Assembly (NCBI GenBank): GCA_016936505.1
Contig: JAFGXS010000062.1
Coordinates: 1-38,584 of the forward strand
Reading direction: 5' to 3'
Source: Bacteroidales bacterium
GTDB lineage: Bacteria > Bacteroidota > Bacteroidia > Bacteroidales > F082
Length of the DNA: 38,584 nt
The notes beneath the pieces are model-generated. The model was not told the origin of the DNA, did no database searches, and saw only the letters and a program-made list of their open reading frames with translations. How positions within the stretch are numbered: the stretch's first letter is position 1; every line of letters starts with the position of its first letter. Shown here piece after piece: positions 8,420 through 16,547 of the stretch. The translations under genes and the position numbers were made by a program.

Positions 8420-9763
8420 TTACAGTTTCATCTCCCAGCCTTTCTCGTATTCACGAGCCCACAAATCCATGGCTTTCGAATCATTCAGGATGTGCCCGTT
8501 TTGCGGATCAATTTCAAGAGAATGCCCAACTCTTTGCGAGATATTACCCAATTGTACCAATAAGGTACTTATGTGACCGGAAGTTATTCCGGCATTCAAT
8601 TCTTCACCTTCCAGTATGTTTCTGAAAAAATTCTGAATGTGAAGGCCATCCAAATGACTCGCTGGATTTGCAGCGTCACGTGGATCTATTGTTTCGAAGT
8701 CTTTTACCTCTTTTACAATGTTGTTATCCAGATCGTAAACCGTATAATCGTTACCTCCATAAATAAACATACTTCCGCTTTCGCCATAAATCACAACACC
8801 TACCGACGATCCTTCTGTATATTTTCCATTGCAGCTCCTGCCTTCCCAACTCATTGAAACTCCTTCTTTGAAATCAAGATTAATAACCTGTGTATCCGGT
8901 GTTTCCCAATCGTCATTATAACGGTATCTTCCTCCATTCGAACCCACCTTTACCGGATAATCAACATTTAATCCCCATCGCAATAAATCAATCATGTGTG
9001 TGCCATTATTTAAAGCTTCGCCGGTTCCCCAATGCCAGCGCCAGTGCCAGTTATAATGTACAATATTGTCTTTAAAAGCCATTCTCGGCGCAGGTCCCTG
9101 CCACAAATCCCAGTTCAGCCATTCCGGAACTTCAACTACTTTCCCAGTGCCAATAGAAGTGCGGTTGTTTGAATACCACCCTTTGCCGTAATAAGGTCGT
9201 CCGATAATTCCTTCATTCAGCTCGTTCATCGATTTCACAATATTTGGCCACGAACGTCTTTGGTTGCCCATCTGAATTGATTTTTTGTAATGCGCCGCTG
9301 CTTCAACCAGAATTTCCCCTTCATGTGGATTATGACTTGCCGGTTTTTCCAGGTAAACATGTTTTCCGGCCTGCATTGCCAACAGCGCTGCCGGAGCATG
9401 CCAATGGTCAGGGGCGGCAACTACCATGATATCAATATCTTTATTTTCAAGTGATTTTCTGAAGTCGGGATAGGCTGAAGGTTTGATGCCTTGTATTTTA
9501 TCCACTTCGGTTATACATCTTTCCATCGCCCTTGAATCCACATCACAAACATGAATCAAATCGCAGTTCTTTTGAAATGCAAAATTTTGCGCTAATGCAA
9601 ATCCCCTGGAATTAACTCCCATGATCGAAGCCCTGAGTTTTTCGTTAGCTCCTAAAATATTCCGGTAACTTTTTGCACTGAATCCTTCAAGGACTCCACC
9701 AAAAGCAATAGCAGATGCGCCTAAAACGGTATTTTTAATAAAATTTCGACGATTATTATTCAT
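8420..9763 (-). CDS. Gfo/Idh/MocA family oxidoreductase, Tat-exported (1 of 3)
   Basis: 447 aa. The N-terminus NRRNFIK followed by an Ala/Gly-rich hydrophobic stretch (11-30) is a twin-arginine signal. The Rossmann NAD(P)-binding domain spans ~43-160, with MGVNSRG (48-54), CDVD (73-76) and the signature EKP (139-141, Lys being the usual catalytic residue). The C-terminal alpha/beta domain has the GTGEALNNGTHMID segment (246-259), with H256 and D259 in the usual metal/substrate positions. Family members oxidise or reduce sugar hydroxyls, many of them carrying a tightly bound cofactor when exported. In this locus it lies 21 bp upstream of the permease and 28 bp downstream of a second paralogue. 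Substrate unassigned; a role in making or using 3-keto sugars is inferred from neighbours. Confidence 0.9.
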   Translation of the reverse strand: MNNNRRNFIKNTVLGASAIAFGGVLEGFSAKSYRNILGANEKLRASIMGVNSRGFALAQNFAFQKNCDLIHVCDVDSRAMERCITEVDKIQGIKPSAYPDFRKSLENKDIDIMVVAAPDHWHAPAALLAMQAGKHVYLEKPASHNPHEGEILVEAAAHYKKSIQMGNQRRSWPNIVKSMNELNEGIIGRPYYGKGWYSNNRTSIGTGKVVEVPEWLNWDLWQGPAPRMAFKDNIVHYNWHWRWHWGTGEALNNGTHMIDLLRWGLNVDYPVKVGSNGGRYRYNDDWETPDTQVINLDFKEGVSMSWEGRSCNGKYTEGSSVGVVIYGESGSMFIYGGNDYTVYDLDNNIVKEVKDFETIDPRDAANPASHLDGLHIQNFFRNILEGEELNAGITSGHISTLLVQLGNISQRVGHSLEIDPQNGHILNDSKAMDLWAREYEKGWEMKL

Positions 9764-9791
9764 TTTTTAGTTTTATTGGTTTATTAATTAG

Positions 9792-11180
9792 TTACCATCC
9801 CCAGGTACGTGGAAAGTCAATTAAATCCGAAATATGTACAGGGCCGCCTGTTTGTATAGATTTACGTGCTGCAATACCAACCAAACTGGCAAGAACCCCC
9901 GCTTTACTGCCAGCCATTTTTCCCATCGGGTCAGGGATATTTTCAGTAAAAATCATTTCTCTGAGTTTTTCATCTGCACCTCCATGTGAGCCTGTTCCGG
10001 GACTTACCAACCAGGTTTTTGATTCTCCAAAGCTTTTTGTTAATCTGAACTCATTCTCCGCCGGTACCTCCCAGGGTTGATTGTAATTGACAGATACATC
10101 AAGCCTGCCTATTTCCCCGTTAATCACAATTTTTTGTCCTTCGTATGGCAAAAAAGCATTCATATTGTAGCTGAACAATACTCCGTTCTTGTACTTCACC
10201 TGAACAGTCATTGTGTCATAGGTGTCGATGCTGTTATCCCAAACACAACCGTCACGCAAATACCCGTCTTCCATTTCTCCCTTGACGTACAAATTCATCA
10301 TAAATTGATCCTTTGTAATATCCCAGTAAAACTTGCAACTGTCTTTAAACGAACAGTTTCTGCAATTCTTTGATCTGAAAGAATTGTTTTTTCCGTAGTA
10401 CGAAAGATTTCCGAAAGCATGAACGGTTTCCGGTTCGGAATCGATGGTCCAGTTTATCTGATCGAAATGATGGGATGCTTTGGTCAGCAATAAAGTTCCC
10501 GAAAACTCTGATTTGCCGTGCCAACGTCTGAAATAATCGGCTCCATGGTGAATGTCGAGATTTTCCTGAAATTCAACCGAAATAACTTTACCCAGCTCTC
10601 CTGAAGCAACCACTCTTTTAATTTCTTCGGCCATGGCCATATGCCTGACATTGAATGTGGTTATGATCTTTTTCCCTGTGCGAACCTCTGCATTAAGAAG
10701 ATCCTGACACTGATCGGCTTCAATTGCCAACGGTTTTTCGCAAATGGCATCGCAACCCATTTCGAGTGCTTCTACAACATATTGCGAATGAAAACAATCT
10801 GTTGTGGTAACGATCACATAATCAGGATTCGTTTCCTTTAACATTAGAGCAAAATCCTTTGCTGCATAAACCGGAGCTTGCGTGTCAATCAATGTTTTTG
10901 CGAATTCCGCCCGAGTAAAATTTATGTCGCACAGACCCACCAGCTCAACCTTATCGTTTAACTGCCTGATTAGATCGCGCCCCCAGGTTTGCGAGCCCCG
11001 GGAACCTGTTCCAACTATCGCAATCTTTTTTTTGCCATTTACCCGATTTTCGTTTTGCTCCTGCATTTTAAGCACTTCAATTGCGGTGGTAGGAGTTGCC
11101 AAAGCAGCTATTAATGTTGCTGCCTGAGTACTTTTTTTTATAAAATCTCTTCGTCCGGTTTTTGGTATATATGACATCAC
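9792..11180 (-). CDS. Gfo/Idh/MocA family oxidoreductase with Cys cluster (2 of 3)
   Basis: 462 aa. TGRRDFIKKS plus a hydrophobic Ala-rich segment (20-34) forms a Tat signal. The Rossmann domain begins at KIAIVGTGSRG (52-62), with CDIN (84-87) and EKP (148-150). The C-terminal domain carries LLTKASHHFDQINW (231-244), with H237/H238 and D240. A short Cys cluster, C273-x2-C276-x5-C282, interrupts the C-terminal domain and could bind zinc or another metal; it is absent from the other two paralogues here. The gene is 23 bp from the alpha/beta-hydrolase upstream and 28 bp from the next oxidoreductase. Function within the family cannot be fixed from sequence. Confidence 0.88.
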   Translation of the reverse strand: MMSYIPKTGRRDFIKKSTQAATLIAALATPTTAIEVLKMQEQNENRVNGKKKIAIVGTGSRGSQTWGRDLIRQLNDKVELVGLCDINFTRAEFAKTLIDTQAPVYAAKDFALMLKETNPDYVIVTTTDCFHSQYVVEALEMGCDAICEKPLAIEADQCQDLLNAEVRTGKKIITTFNVRHMAMAEEIKRVVASGELGKVISVEFQENLDIHHGADYFRRWHGKSEFSGTLLLTKASHHFDQINWTIDSEPETVHAFGNLSYYGKNNSFRSKNCRNCSFKDSCKFYWDITKDQFMMNLYVKGEMEDGYLRDGCVWDNSIDTYDTMTVQVKYKNGVLFSYNMNAFLPYEGQKIVINGEIGRLDVSVNYNQPWEVPAENEFRLTKSFGESKTWLVSPGTGSHGGADEKLREMIFTENIPDPMGKMAGSKAGVLASLVGIAARKSIQTGGPVHISDLIDFPRTWGW

Positions 11181-11203
11181 TTTATATTTTAATATTCTCG
11201 TAT

Positions 11204-13414
11204 TTATTTAAGCCAATCCATCAGTTTTTCACTTTCTTTCTCCTTCGTATTGACTTTCAGAATAGACAAGTTGTTCAAGGCATTCTCTTTTTTATAAGAA
11301 GAATTAATTATCGAAAAATCCTCTTCCAGATCGGTGTCTGTCACTTCTTTTTTTAACTGGTTTTTGGTGTTGATGAGAAGCAATTTTCTGGGTGCCAGTG
11401 AAGCTTCCAGATCAGGAAGATCATATGCAGTAAGTCCTCCATACACAAAGGGTGGCAAAAAATCGGCATGATAATACTGGTTGGTAACGATTGAACTATA
11501 TGACACCAGCGGATCGATTAACGCCACCTGCTCAAAAGCTTTGTTGAACGCGGCAGCATGGATCAGATCGGGGCAATAATCGCCTTTTGCAATTCCGATT
11601 ATTTTTTTCGTATGGAATCTAAGTTGTTGAATGTATCTCACCAAGCGATTAATATCAGCAGCATGCAAACCTACTTGGCTCAAACCCAATTGAGCAGGCG
11701 CAAACCAGTGCTTAAAAGAAATGTCGCCAAGATTAGAATCAAAGCTTCCCCATAATGTCAGATTCGGTCCCATTTCTCCAAATCCAAGTAAATCGGGAGC
11801 AAATACCGGGTGGCCTTCCAGCGCAATTTGCTCAATTTCACCACCGCTTTCTGCTTGTTTGTCCTTACCGAGTGGATCCAGATAAATAACAGGTGCCCCG
11901 CTTACTTCATCAGGTAGAAATAAAAGAAAGGGAATGGGGTATTTGCCGTCACCTTCGATATAATATTTTTTAATAACATAACCGTCTTTTTGAAATCTCC
12001 CAGTGAATACAGCTTCCACAACATCTTCGGGGTCCGTGTAACCAGAAATTTGTTTGGCAGATTCGACGCTTTGAAGCAGATGAACACTTAGGTTATTTCT
12101 CGATTCCTGCAATTTACTCGAATAATTTTGAGCCTCTTTTTTGTTCAGGGAATAAACCGTTTCCCCTCCTAGTGAAGTCGTTACCTGGCCAGTACTTGTT
12201 ATTTTCATATCGTCAGCGCTTAGTAATTCAATCCTATTTTCTCTACTATCTCCGGGAACATTCAGAAACTTTTGAAAGAATGCATTTCTGGCCTCCCTGT
12301 TTTTTAAGGTTACAGCATGAGGAGCATCATCTTCAACACGTGCGAAATTTTCTTCTTTGTTAAAGGCACGATAAATTCTTTTTACTTCGTTTTCTGTTTC
12401 AATAGCTCCCTGAATTGGGAAAAAATCCCTTGTTGTTGTTATTTGTAAAGCCGGTTTTGGAGCACGAATTTCCAGAAGATCAGCCAAATCAATTCCGCTG
12501 GCAACTCCTTTGAATAGGTTCTGTTCGGCATCCTGTGGCCCTACGTTTTCCCATAGTCTGCGAATATTCGTGATATAACACTCGGAAGCAACTGCTAAAA
12601 TACGTTTGTCGAAAGCAGCAATATATGCCGCCTGCGTTCCTCCGCCTGAATGCCCGGTTATACCAATTCTGGTAGCATCCACCTCTTTTCTTGAAACCAG
12701 ATAATCAATTGCCCGGATACCATCCCAGATCATGTAACGTGCGATGGAGCTTCCAACCAGCAAACATTGAGCACCAGCATAAGAGTGTTCGAATACACTC
12801 TCACCCACTATGGATTTATTATGTTCGGTATTATAATTCTGAATCCTTTCTCCCTGACCAATTGGATCGATGGCAAAAACTACAAATCCTTTTTCAACAA
12901 GATTGATGCAAACCCGCTGATAATCTTCGTACCTGAAAGCTTCCTGGGCGTGGCCGCTCGTAAAAAGAATGGCTGCTGTTTTTTGTTTCAAACTGTTGGG
13001 GATAAACAACAATCCAGTAACAAAAAAGTGAGGCTGAGATTCGTAAATGATTTTCTCTACCCGGTATTTCTCTTTCTGAACCGTGCCAGTAACCTGAGCA
13101 TTCAATGGTGTTTTTGACGGAAAGGGACCAATCAATTCGTCCAGTATTTTGCGCACTTTTTTCTGTCGGTTCAACCAATCATCTTCAGTCGATAATTTTG
13201 CAATTTCTTTTTCTCTTTCATCGAGATAAACATTAGCCAAATCAGCATAATAGTTATACAGGCTGCTCTTTGCCTTTTCATATTTCAACATATTACCGAC
13301 AACACTTAATTCTTCATCCTGTGAAAAAATGGTTTGCGAAACAAATAGCAGAATCAAGAGAAAAGTGATTTTCCTAACCATTCCTATTATCTGTAATTGA
13401 ATTATTTTTTTCAT
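11204..13414 (-). CDS. secreted alpha/beta-hydrolase esterase, two-domain, second half degenerate
   Basis: 736 aa from the first ATG. An internal ATG at 13381 (codon 12) places the signal peptide MVRKITFLLILLFVSQ at the terminus and may be the true start. The first half (~90-390) is an acetyl-xylan-esterase/dienelactone-hydrolase-like fold with nucleophile elbow GHSGGG (Ser ~254) and a late His in DDAPHAV (~363); Asp in TTTRDFFP (~327) is a candidate acid. The second half (~450-736) has the same general fold features, but its elbow reads GIAKGD (~608), so the nucleophile is missing. A role in deacylating the PUL glycan is likely. The carbohydrate-esterase family cannot be fixed from sequence alone. 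Confidence 0.8.
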   Translation of the reverse strand: MKKIIQLQIIGMVRKITFLLILLFVSQTIFSQDEELSVVGNMLKYEKAKSSLYNYYADLANVYLDEREKEIAKLSTEDDWLNRQKKVRKILDELIGPFPSKTPLNAQVTGTVQKEKYRVEKIIYESQPHFFVTGLLFIPNSLKQKTAAILFTSGHAQEAFRYEDYQRVCINLVEKGFVVFAIDPIGQGERIQNYNTEHNKSIVGESVFEHSYAGAQCLLVGSSIARYMIWDGIRAIDYLVSRKEVDATRIGITGHSGGGTQAAYIAAFDKRILAVASECYITNIRRLWENVGPQDAEQNLFKGVASGIDLADLLEIRAPKPALQITTTRDFFPIQGAIETENEVKRIYRAFNKEENFARVEDDAPHAVTLKNREARNAFFQKFLNVPGDSRENRIELLSADDMKITSTGQVTTSLGGETVYSLNKKEAQNYSSKLQESRNNLSVHLLQSVESAKQISGYTDPEDVVEAVFTGRFQKDGYVIKKYYIEGDGKYPIPFLLFLPDEVSGAPVIYLDPLGKDKQAESGGEIEQIALEGHPVFAPDLLGFGEMGPNLTLWGSFDSNLGDISFKHWFAPAQLGLSQVGLHAADINRLVRYIQQLRFHTKKIIGIAKGDYCPDLIHAAAFNKAFEQVALIDPLVSYSSIVTNQYYHADFLPPFVYGGLTAYDLPDLEASLAPRKLLLINTKNQLKKEVTDTDLEEDFSIINSSYKKENALNNLSILKVNTKEKESEKLMDWLK

Positions 13415-13501
13415 ACTATTATTCGCTTTTACCTAAATCACTTAATACAGCATTCTAAATGCTAAATTTACGAAGAGCCATTTTCACTTTTTCCCTAATA
13501 G

Positions 13502-14242
13502 CTATTTATTAGCAAATGTTTGTGTTATTAAATTTTGTAATACTGCTGGATAGGTGTTTCCATTTGCAGTTCCTTCCTCCTTAACACCTGTTCCAAAAGT
13601 TATTGAATCACCAAAACAAATTATTTTACCTTTCCGAGAAATTAATTTGTGTTCTTGCAAAACAGAAAAAATTGTTTCAGCAATTAAAGAGTAACCTGCA
13701 CTTGTTGGATGAACCCCATCACTGACTTTACTATTCATTTCATTTTGAATGTAATTGTCAAGATTATGAGTAGGGATATTCATACTTTTAAATTTACTGT
13801 TTATGTCAACAAAGCACACATCTTCTTTAATGGAGAATCGTTTCATAAAATGAGTGATTGAGTCAAGTTTTATGTTTGGTTCTTCTGAAAATAAATTCCT
13901 ATTATGCCTTTCGAACAAATACGCAGTATCAACGGGAGGAGGACTGCATAACACAACCTGAATTTTGTTTTCTTTTAGTATTCCGACAATTGAATCTAAA
14001 TTTTGCTTGTACTCCTTTAATGATACCCATTTTTTAGAGTTTAACATATCGTTTGTTCCAATCATTATAATCGCTATGTCAGGCGATTTTTCAAGAACGT
14101 CCTTGTCAATTCTGGCCAGTAAGTCAACCGTGTTATTTCCTCCAATACCGGCATTTAAAACATTTTCACCTTTTTTGAGTGGAATAAGACTTAAAACGAG
14201 AATGAAAAATATAATATGGTTCATCGTATTATAGTTTGTCAA
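13502..14242 (-). CDS. SGNH/GDSL esterase with circularly permuted motif order
   Basis: 246 aa. A second Met at codon 7 starts a short signal peptide (IIFFILVLSLIPL). All four SGNH blocks are present but in rotated order: block II NAGIGGNNT (30-38), block III GTND (62-65, N64), block V DGVHPT (175-180, D175 and H178), and finally block I CFGDSIT (209-215) with the nucleophile S213 in the last 35 residues. In ordinary family members block I is at the N-terminus. Joining the present C-terminus (ending FANK) to the present N-terminus (GENVLNAGIGG) restores the canonical order with normal spacing. The enzyme is probably an exported carbohydrate acetylesterase. It sits 87 bp upstream of the alpha/beta-hydrolase gene and 24 bp after the DUF1080 gene. 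Confidence 0.88.
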   Translation of the reverse strand: MTNYNTMNHIIFFILVLSLIPLKKGENVLNAGIGGNNTVDLLARIDKDVLEKSPDIAIIMIGTNDMLNSKKWVSLKEYKQNLDSIVGILKENKIQVVLCSPPPVDTAYLFERHNRNLFSEEPNIKLDSITHFMKRFSIKEDVCFVDINSKFKSMNIPTHNLDNYIQNEMNSKVSDGVHPTSAGYSLIAETIFSVLQEHKLISRKGKIICFGDSITFGTGVKEEGTANGNTYPAVLQNLITQTFANK

Positions 14243-14266
14243 TCAAATCACATTTGGAAAGCTTGT

Positions 14267-15622
14267 TTACCACGATACGATCTTAATTTGTCGGAAAGCA
14301 ACTTCTCCGTTGTGTCCCTGCAGCATGATATGTCCCCGCGGTGCTTCACCAAATTTTGGATAAATGGTGTATTTGCTCTTAGCTACCAATGCCTTGAATG
14401 CATCACTCCCTCTTTCGTATTCGAGCATTTTCTGCCCGTTTAACCAATGTTCAACATGGCTGCAATCTACCATCAGCTTAACATGATTCCACTCTCCCGG
14501 GGCATTCATTTTCTTTTTTGCAGGAGCCGGAATCAATTCATAAACCGATCCGGTTTTATGGTTCCCGTAGCTGTTCCCTAGTTCTTCTTCGCTGTAGCTG
14601 TCATCATCAATAATCTGATATTCAAGGCCAAGAAACTGCCCTTCGTATCCTGCATAATTGTCGACGACAAAATATTTGACTCCACTATTGGCATGTGTTG
14701 TTAACTTATAGTCCAGTTCCAGAATAAAATTGGCATATTTTTTAACTGTAATGATGTCAGCACCGGCAGGAATATTTCCTTCCTGCGCCTTCACAATCAA
14801 CTTGTTATGATTTACCTCCCAGCCAGTTTGCGGAAAGGAATCAGTGCTGACGCTTCTCCATGCATCGGTCGAGGTACCATCGAAAAGCCATTCTTCCTTC
14901 TTATTTTTTGGAAGCTGTTTAATTTTAATATTTTTAAACCAGGCCGGATATCCATGATCCTGAAGGCAGATTACACCGCATTCTTTTTCTCCGTAATCAG
15001 GAAAATTCTTCCATTTCCCTGTTGACTTTCTTGAATACCAATCAGGAGACCAAGACTCAAATTCAAGGGTTTTCTGTCCATTCATCCAATATTCCACATG
15101 ACCGTTATCAAAAACAATCTGCGAATTATTCCATTCTCCCGCAGTATTAATATTGAGTTTTGTTGAGTCGGGAAGATACATGGCATAATCGGCTCCGCAT
15201 TTTTGCCATTCTTCCAGCTTCCCGTCAAAATTGATGTTATCTATTAGTTGGTATTCCGGACCTGTTGCATATGGAACTTCATAATCCGAATTCTGAACAA
15301 CATGATACATCATCCCGCTATTTCCACCCTTAGAAATTTTCCAATCCCACGATAAAATGAAATTATCGAATTGCCTATTGGTTACAATGTATCCGTTGGC
15401 ATCGTTTCCATGACCCTCTGCTTTTATGGCTCCGTCTTCAACACCCCATGGTCCAGTCAGACTATCGCCATTATAATCATGCCACCCGTTTAGTGCTATT
15501 CCATCGAACAGAAGTTCCCATCCTTCGTTTTTTTCCTTGTTAGATAGCTTATTGTCAACGCTTTTGCCTCCGATTATTGACATTAGAATCAACCCGGATA
15601 AAATAAAAATCGTCTTTTTCAT
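14267..15622 (-). CDS. double DUF1080 / 3-keto-disaccharide hydrolase family protein
   Basis: 451 aa with signal peptide MKKTIFILSGLILMSIIGG. Two tandem concanavalin-like DUF1080 domains (Pfam PF06439, now named for 3-keto-disaccharide hydrolysis) span ~34-236 and ~241-451. Each starts with the family pattern W-x-LFDG (WELLFDG, EWLFDG), has a mid NSG motif (GGNSGMMYHV, HANSGVKYFV), then GPEYQLIDN / GLEYQIIDD, then GEWN (two copies) and a V-E-x-W-x-NG strand, ending with GxIxLQ(D/G)H. Family members cleave glycosides previously oxidised at C3. Its position between a Gfo/Idh/MocA-isomerase pair and two esterases supports an oxidative glycan-cleavage role. Which of the two domains is active cannot be told. 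Confidence 0.9.
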   Translation of the reverse strand: MKKTIFILSGLILMSIIGGKSVDNKLSNKEKNEGWELLFDGIALNGWHDYNGDSLTGPWGVEDGAIKAEGHGNDANGYIVTNRQFDNFILSWDWKISKGGNSGMMYHVVQNSDYEVPYATGPEYQLIDNINFDGKLEEWQKCGADYAMYLPDSTKLNINTAGEWNNSQIVFDNGHVEYWMNGQKTLEFESWSPDWYSRKSTGKWKNFPDYGEKECGVICLQDHGYPAWFKNIKIKQLPKNKKEEWLFDGTSTDAWRSVSTDSFPQTGWEVNHNKLIVKAQEGNIPAGADIITVKKYANFILELDYKLTTHANSGVKYFVVDNYAGYEGQFLGLEYQIIDDDSYSEEELGNSYGNHKTGSVYELIPAPAKKKMNAPGEWNHVKLMVDCSHVEHWLNGQKMLEYERGSDAFKALVAKSKYTIYPKFGEAPRGHIMLQGHNGEVAFRQIKIVSW

Positions 15623-15648
15623 TGGTTCTGTTTTTACAAATACTGAAT

Positions 15649-16503
15649 TTACTTTTCAAATAAATCTGAAACATGGCTGTTAAAAAATTGAACATATTGC
15701 TTCATGTCATCCATTAAGGTATTCTGGTCGCCCTCAAACTCAATGGAAAAAAATCCACGGAAATTCTGCTGATGTAGTTCCTTAAAGATTGCTTCTATGT
15801 CACAAATCCCTTCTCCCAGCCGAACATCATCCTGGTATGCTTTCCCCTCCTTCTTTTGTTCAACATCTTTCAGATGTATTACTTTAAGCCTGTCTCCAAA
15901 TTCACGGAGTGCTTCAACCGGGTCAATTCCCATTCTTTTCCAATGGCCAACGTCGGCACAAGCTCCAATTCTGTCACTCAACCCTTCCACATTTTTAAGA
16001 AATAATTCAGGAGTCCAATAATCAGATGGTTTTGGGTGATTGTGTATTGCCACATCAATTTGATATTTATTTGCCAGCTGATCGACATATTCCAGGTCTT
16101 CATATTTTGGTTCGCAGGTGATTACTTCCATTCCCATTTCGGATGCGCGCTTAAAAATGAAATCCCAATCTTCTCTTTTTTTATTTGAAACCACCCCTGT
16201 TGCAATAATCTTTACATTCTTTGTTTTTGCAAAGGCAAGCAGATTGAGCCGGGTTGAATCAGTCATTGTTAAAAGTGTTTCATTTTTACCTTCCTCAATT
16301 GGCTGATTGTAAAATGCCTCGATAACTGGTATTCCAAGCTGACTAGCTCGTGTAATACTCTCTTTTAGACTGAAATGATGAAACGTGTAAGATTGTATTC
16401 CCAATTTCCAACCCGAACTTTCAGGATTAATTGAAAACGCATTGTTTGAAAAATAAATCAGAAAAAGAAAAATGAGGATATTTTTTACTCGTTTCATAAG
16501 CAA
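15649..16503 (-). CDS. exported sugar isomerase/epimerase-like TIM-barrel protein
   Basis: 284 aa with signal peptide (ILIFLFLIYFSNNAFS). The xylose-isomerase-like TIM barrel (AP endonuclease family 2, PF01261) begins with LGIQSYTF (34-41). Candidate metal ligands are in ITCEPK, VAIHNHP, CADVGHWKRMG, VIHLKD and the terminal FSIEFEGD, matching the usual Glu/Asp/His set of divalent-metal isomerases. An exported location is unusual for sugar-phosphate enzymes and argues for a free sugar or keto-glycoside substrate. It is 44 bp after an oxidoreductase gene and 26 bp before the DUF1080 gene; the same three families co-occur in described 3-keto-glycoside clusters of Bacteroidota. Confidence 0.88.
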   Translation of the reverse strand: MLMKRVKNILIFLFLIYFSNNAFSINPESSGWKLGIQSYTFHHFSLKESITRASQLGIPVIEAFYNQPIEEGKNETLLTMTDSTRLNLLAFAKTKNVKIIATGVVSNKKREDWDFIFKRASEMGMEVITCEPKYEDLEYVDQLANKYQIDVAIHNHPKPSDYWTPELFLKNVEGLSDRIGACADVGHWKRMGIDPVEALREFGDRLKVIHLKDVEQKKEGKAYQDDVRLGEGICDIEAIFKELHQQNFRGFFSIEFEGDQNTLMDDMKQYVQFFNSHVSDLFEK

Positions 16504-16547
16504 TTTTTGTTTGATATTTTGTTTTAATTTTTTGTAGAACTCAGATT

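Noticed and set aside
8420..9763. GH109 alpha-N-acetylgalactosaminidase, which shares the Gfo/Idh/MocA fold and Tat signal
   Set aside because: The sequence after the Rossmann fold does not resemble the GH109 enzymes I know and keeps the ordinary EKP oxidoreductase signature, so I left it as an oxidoreductase.
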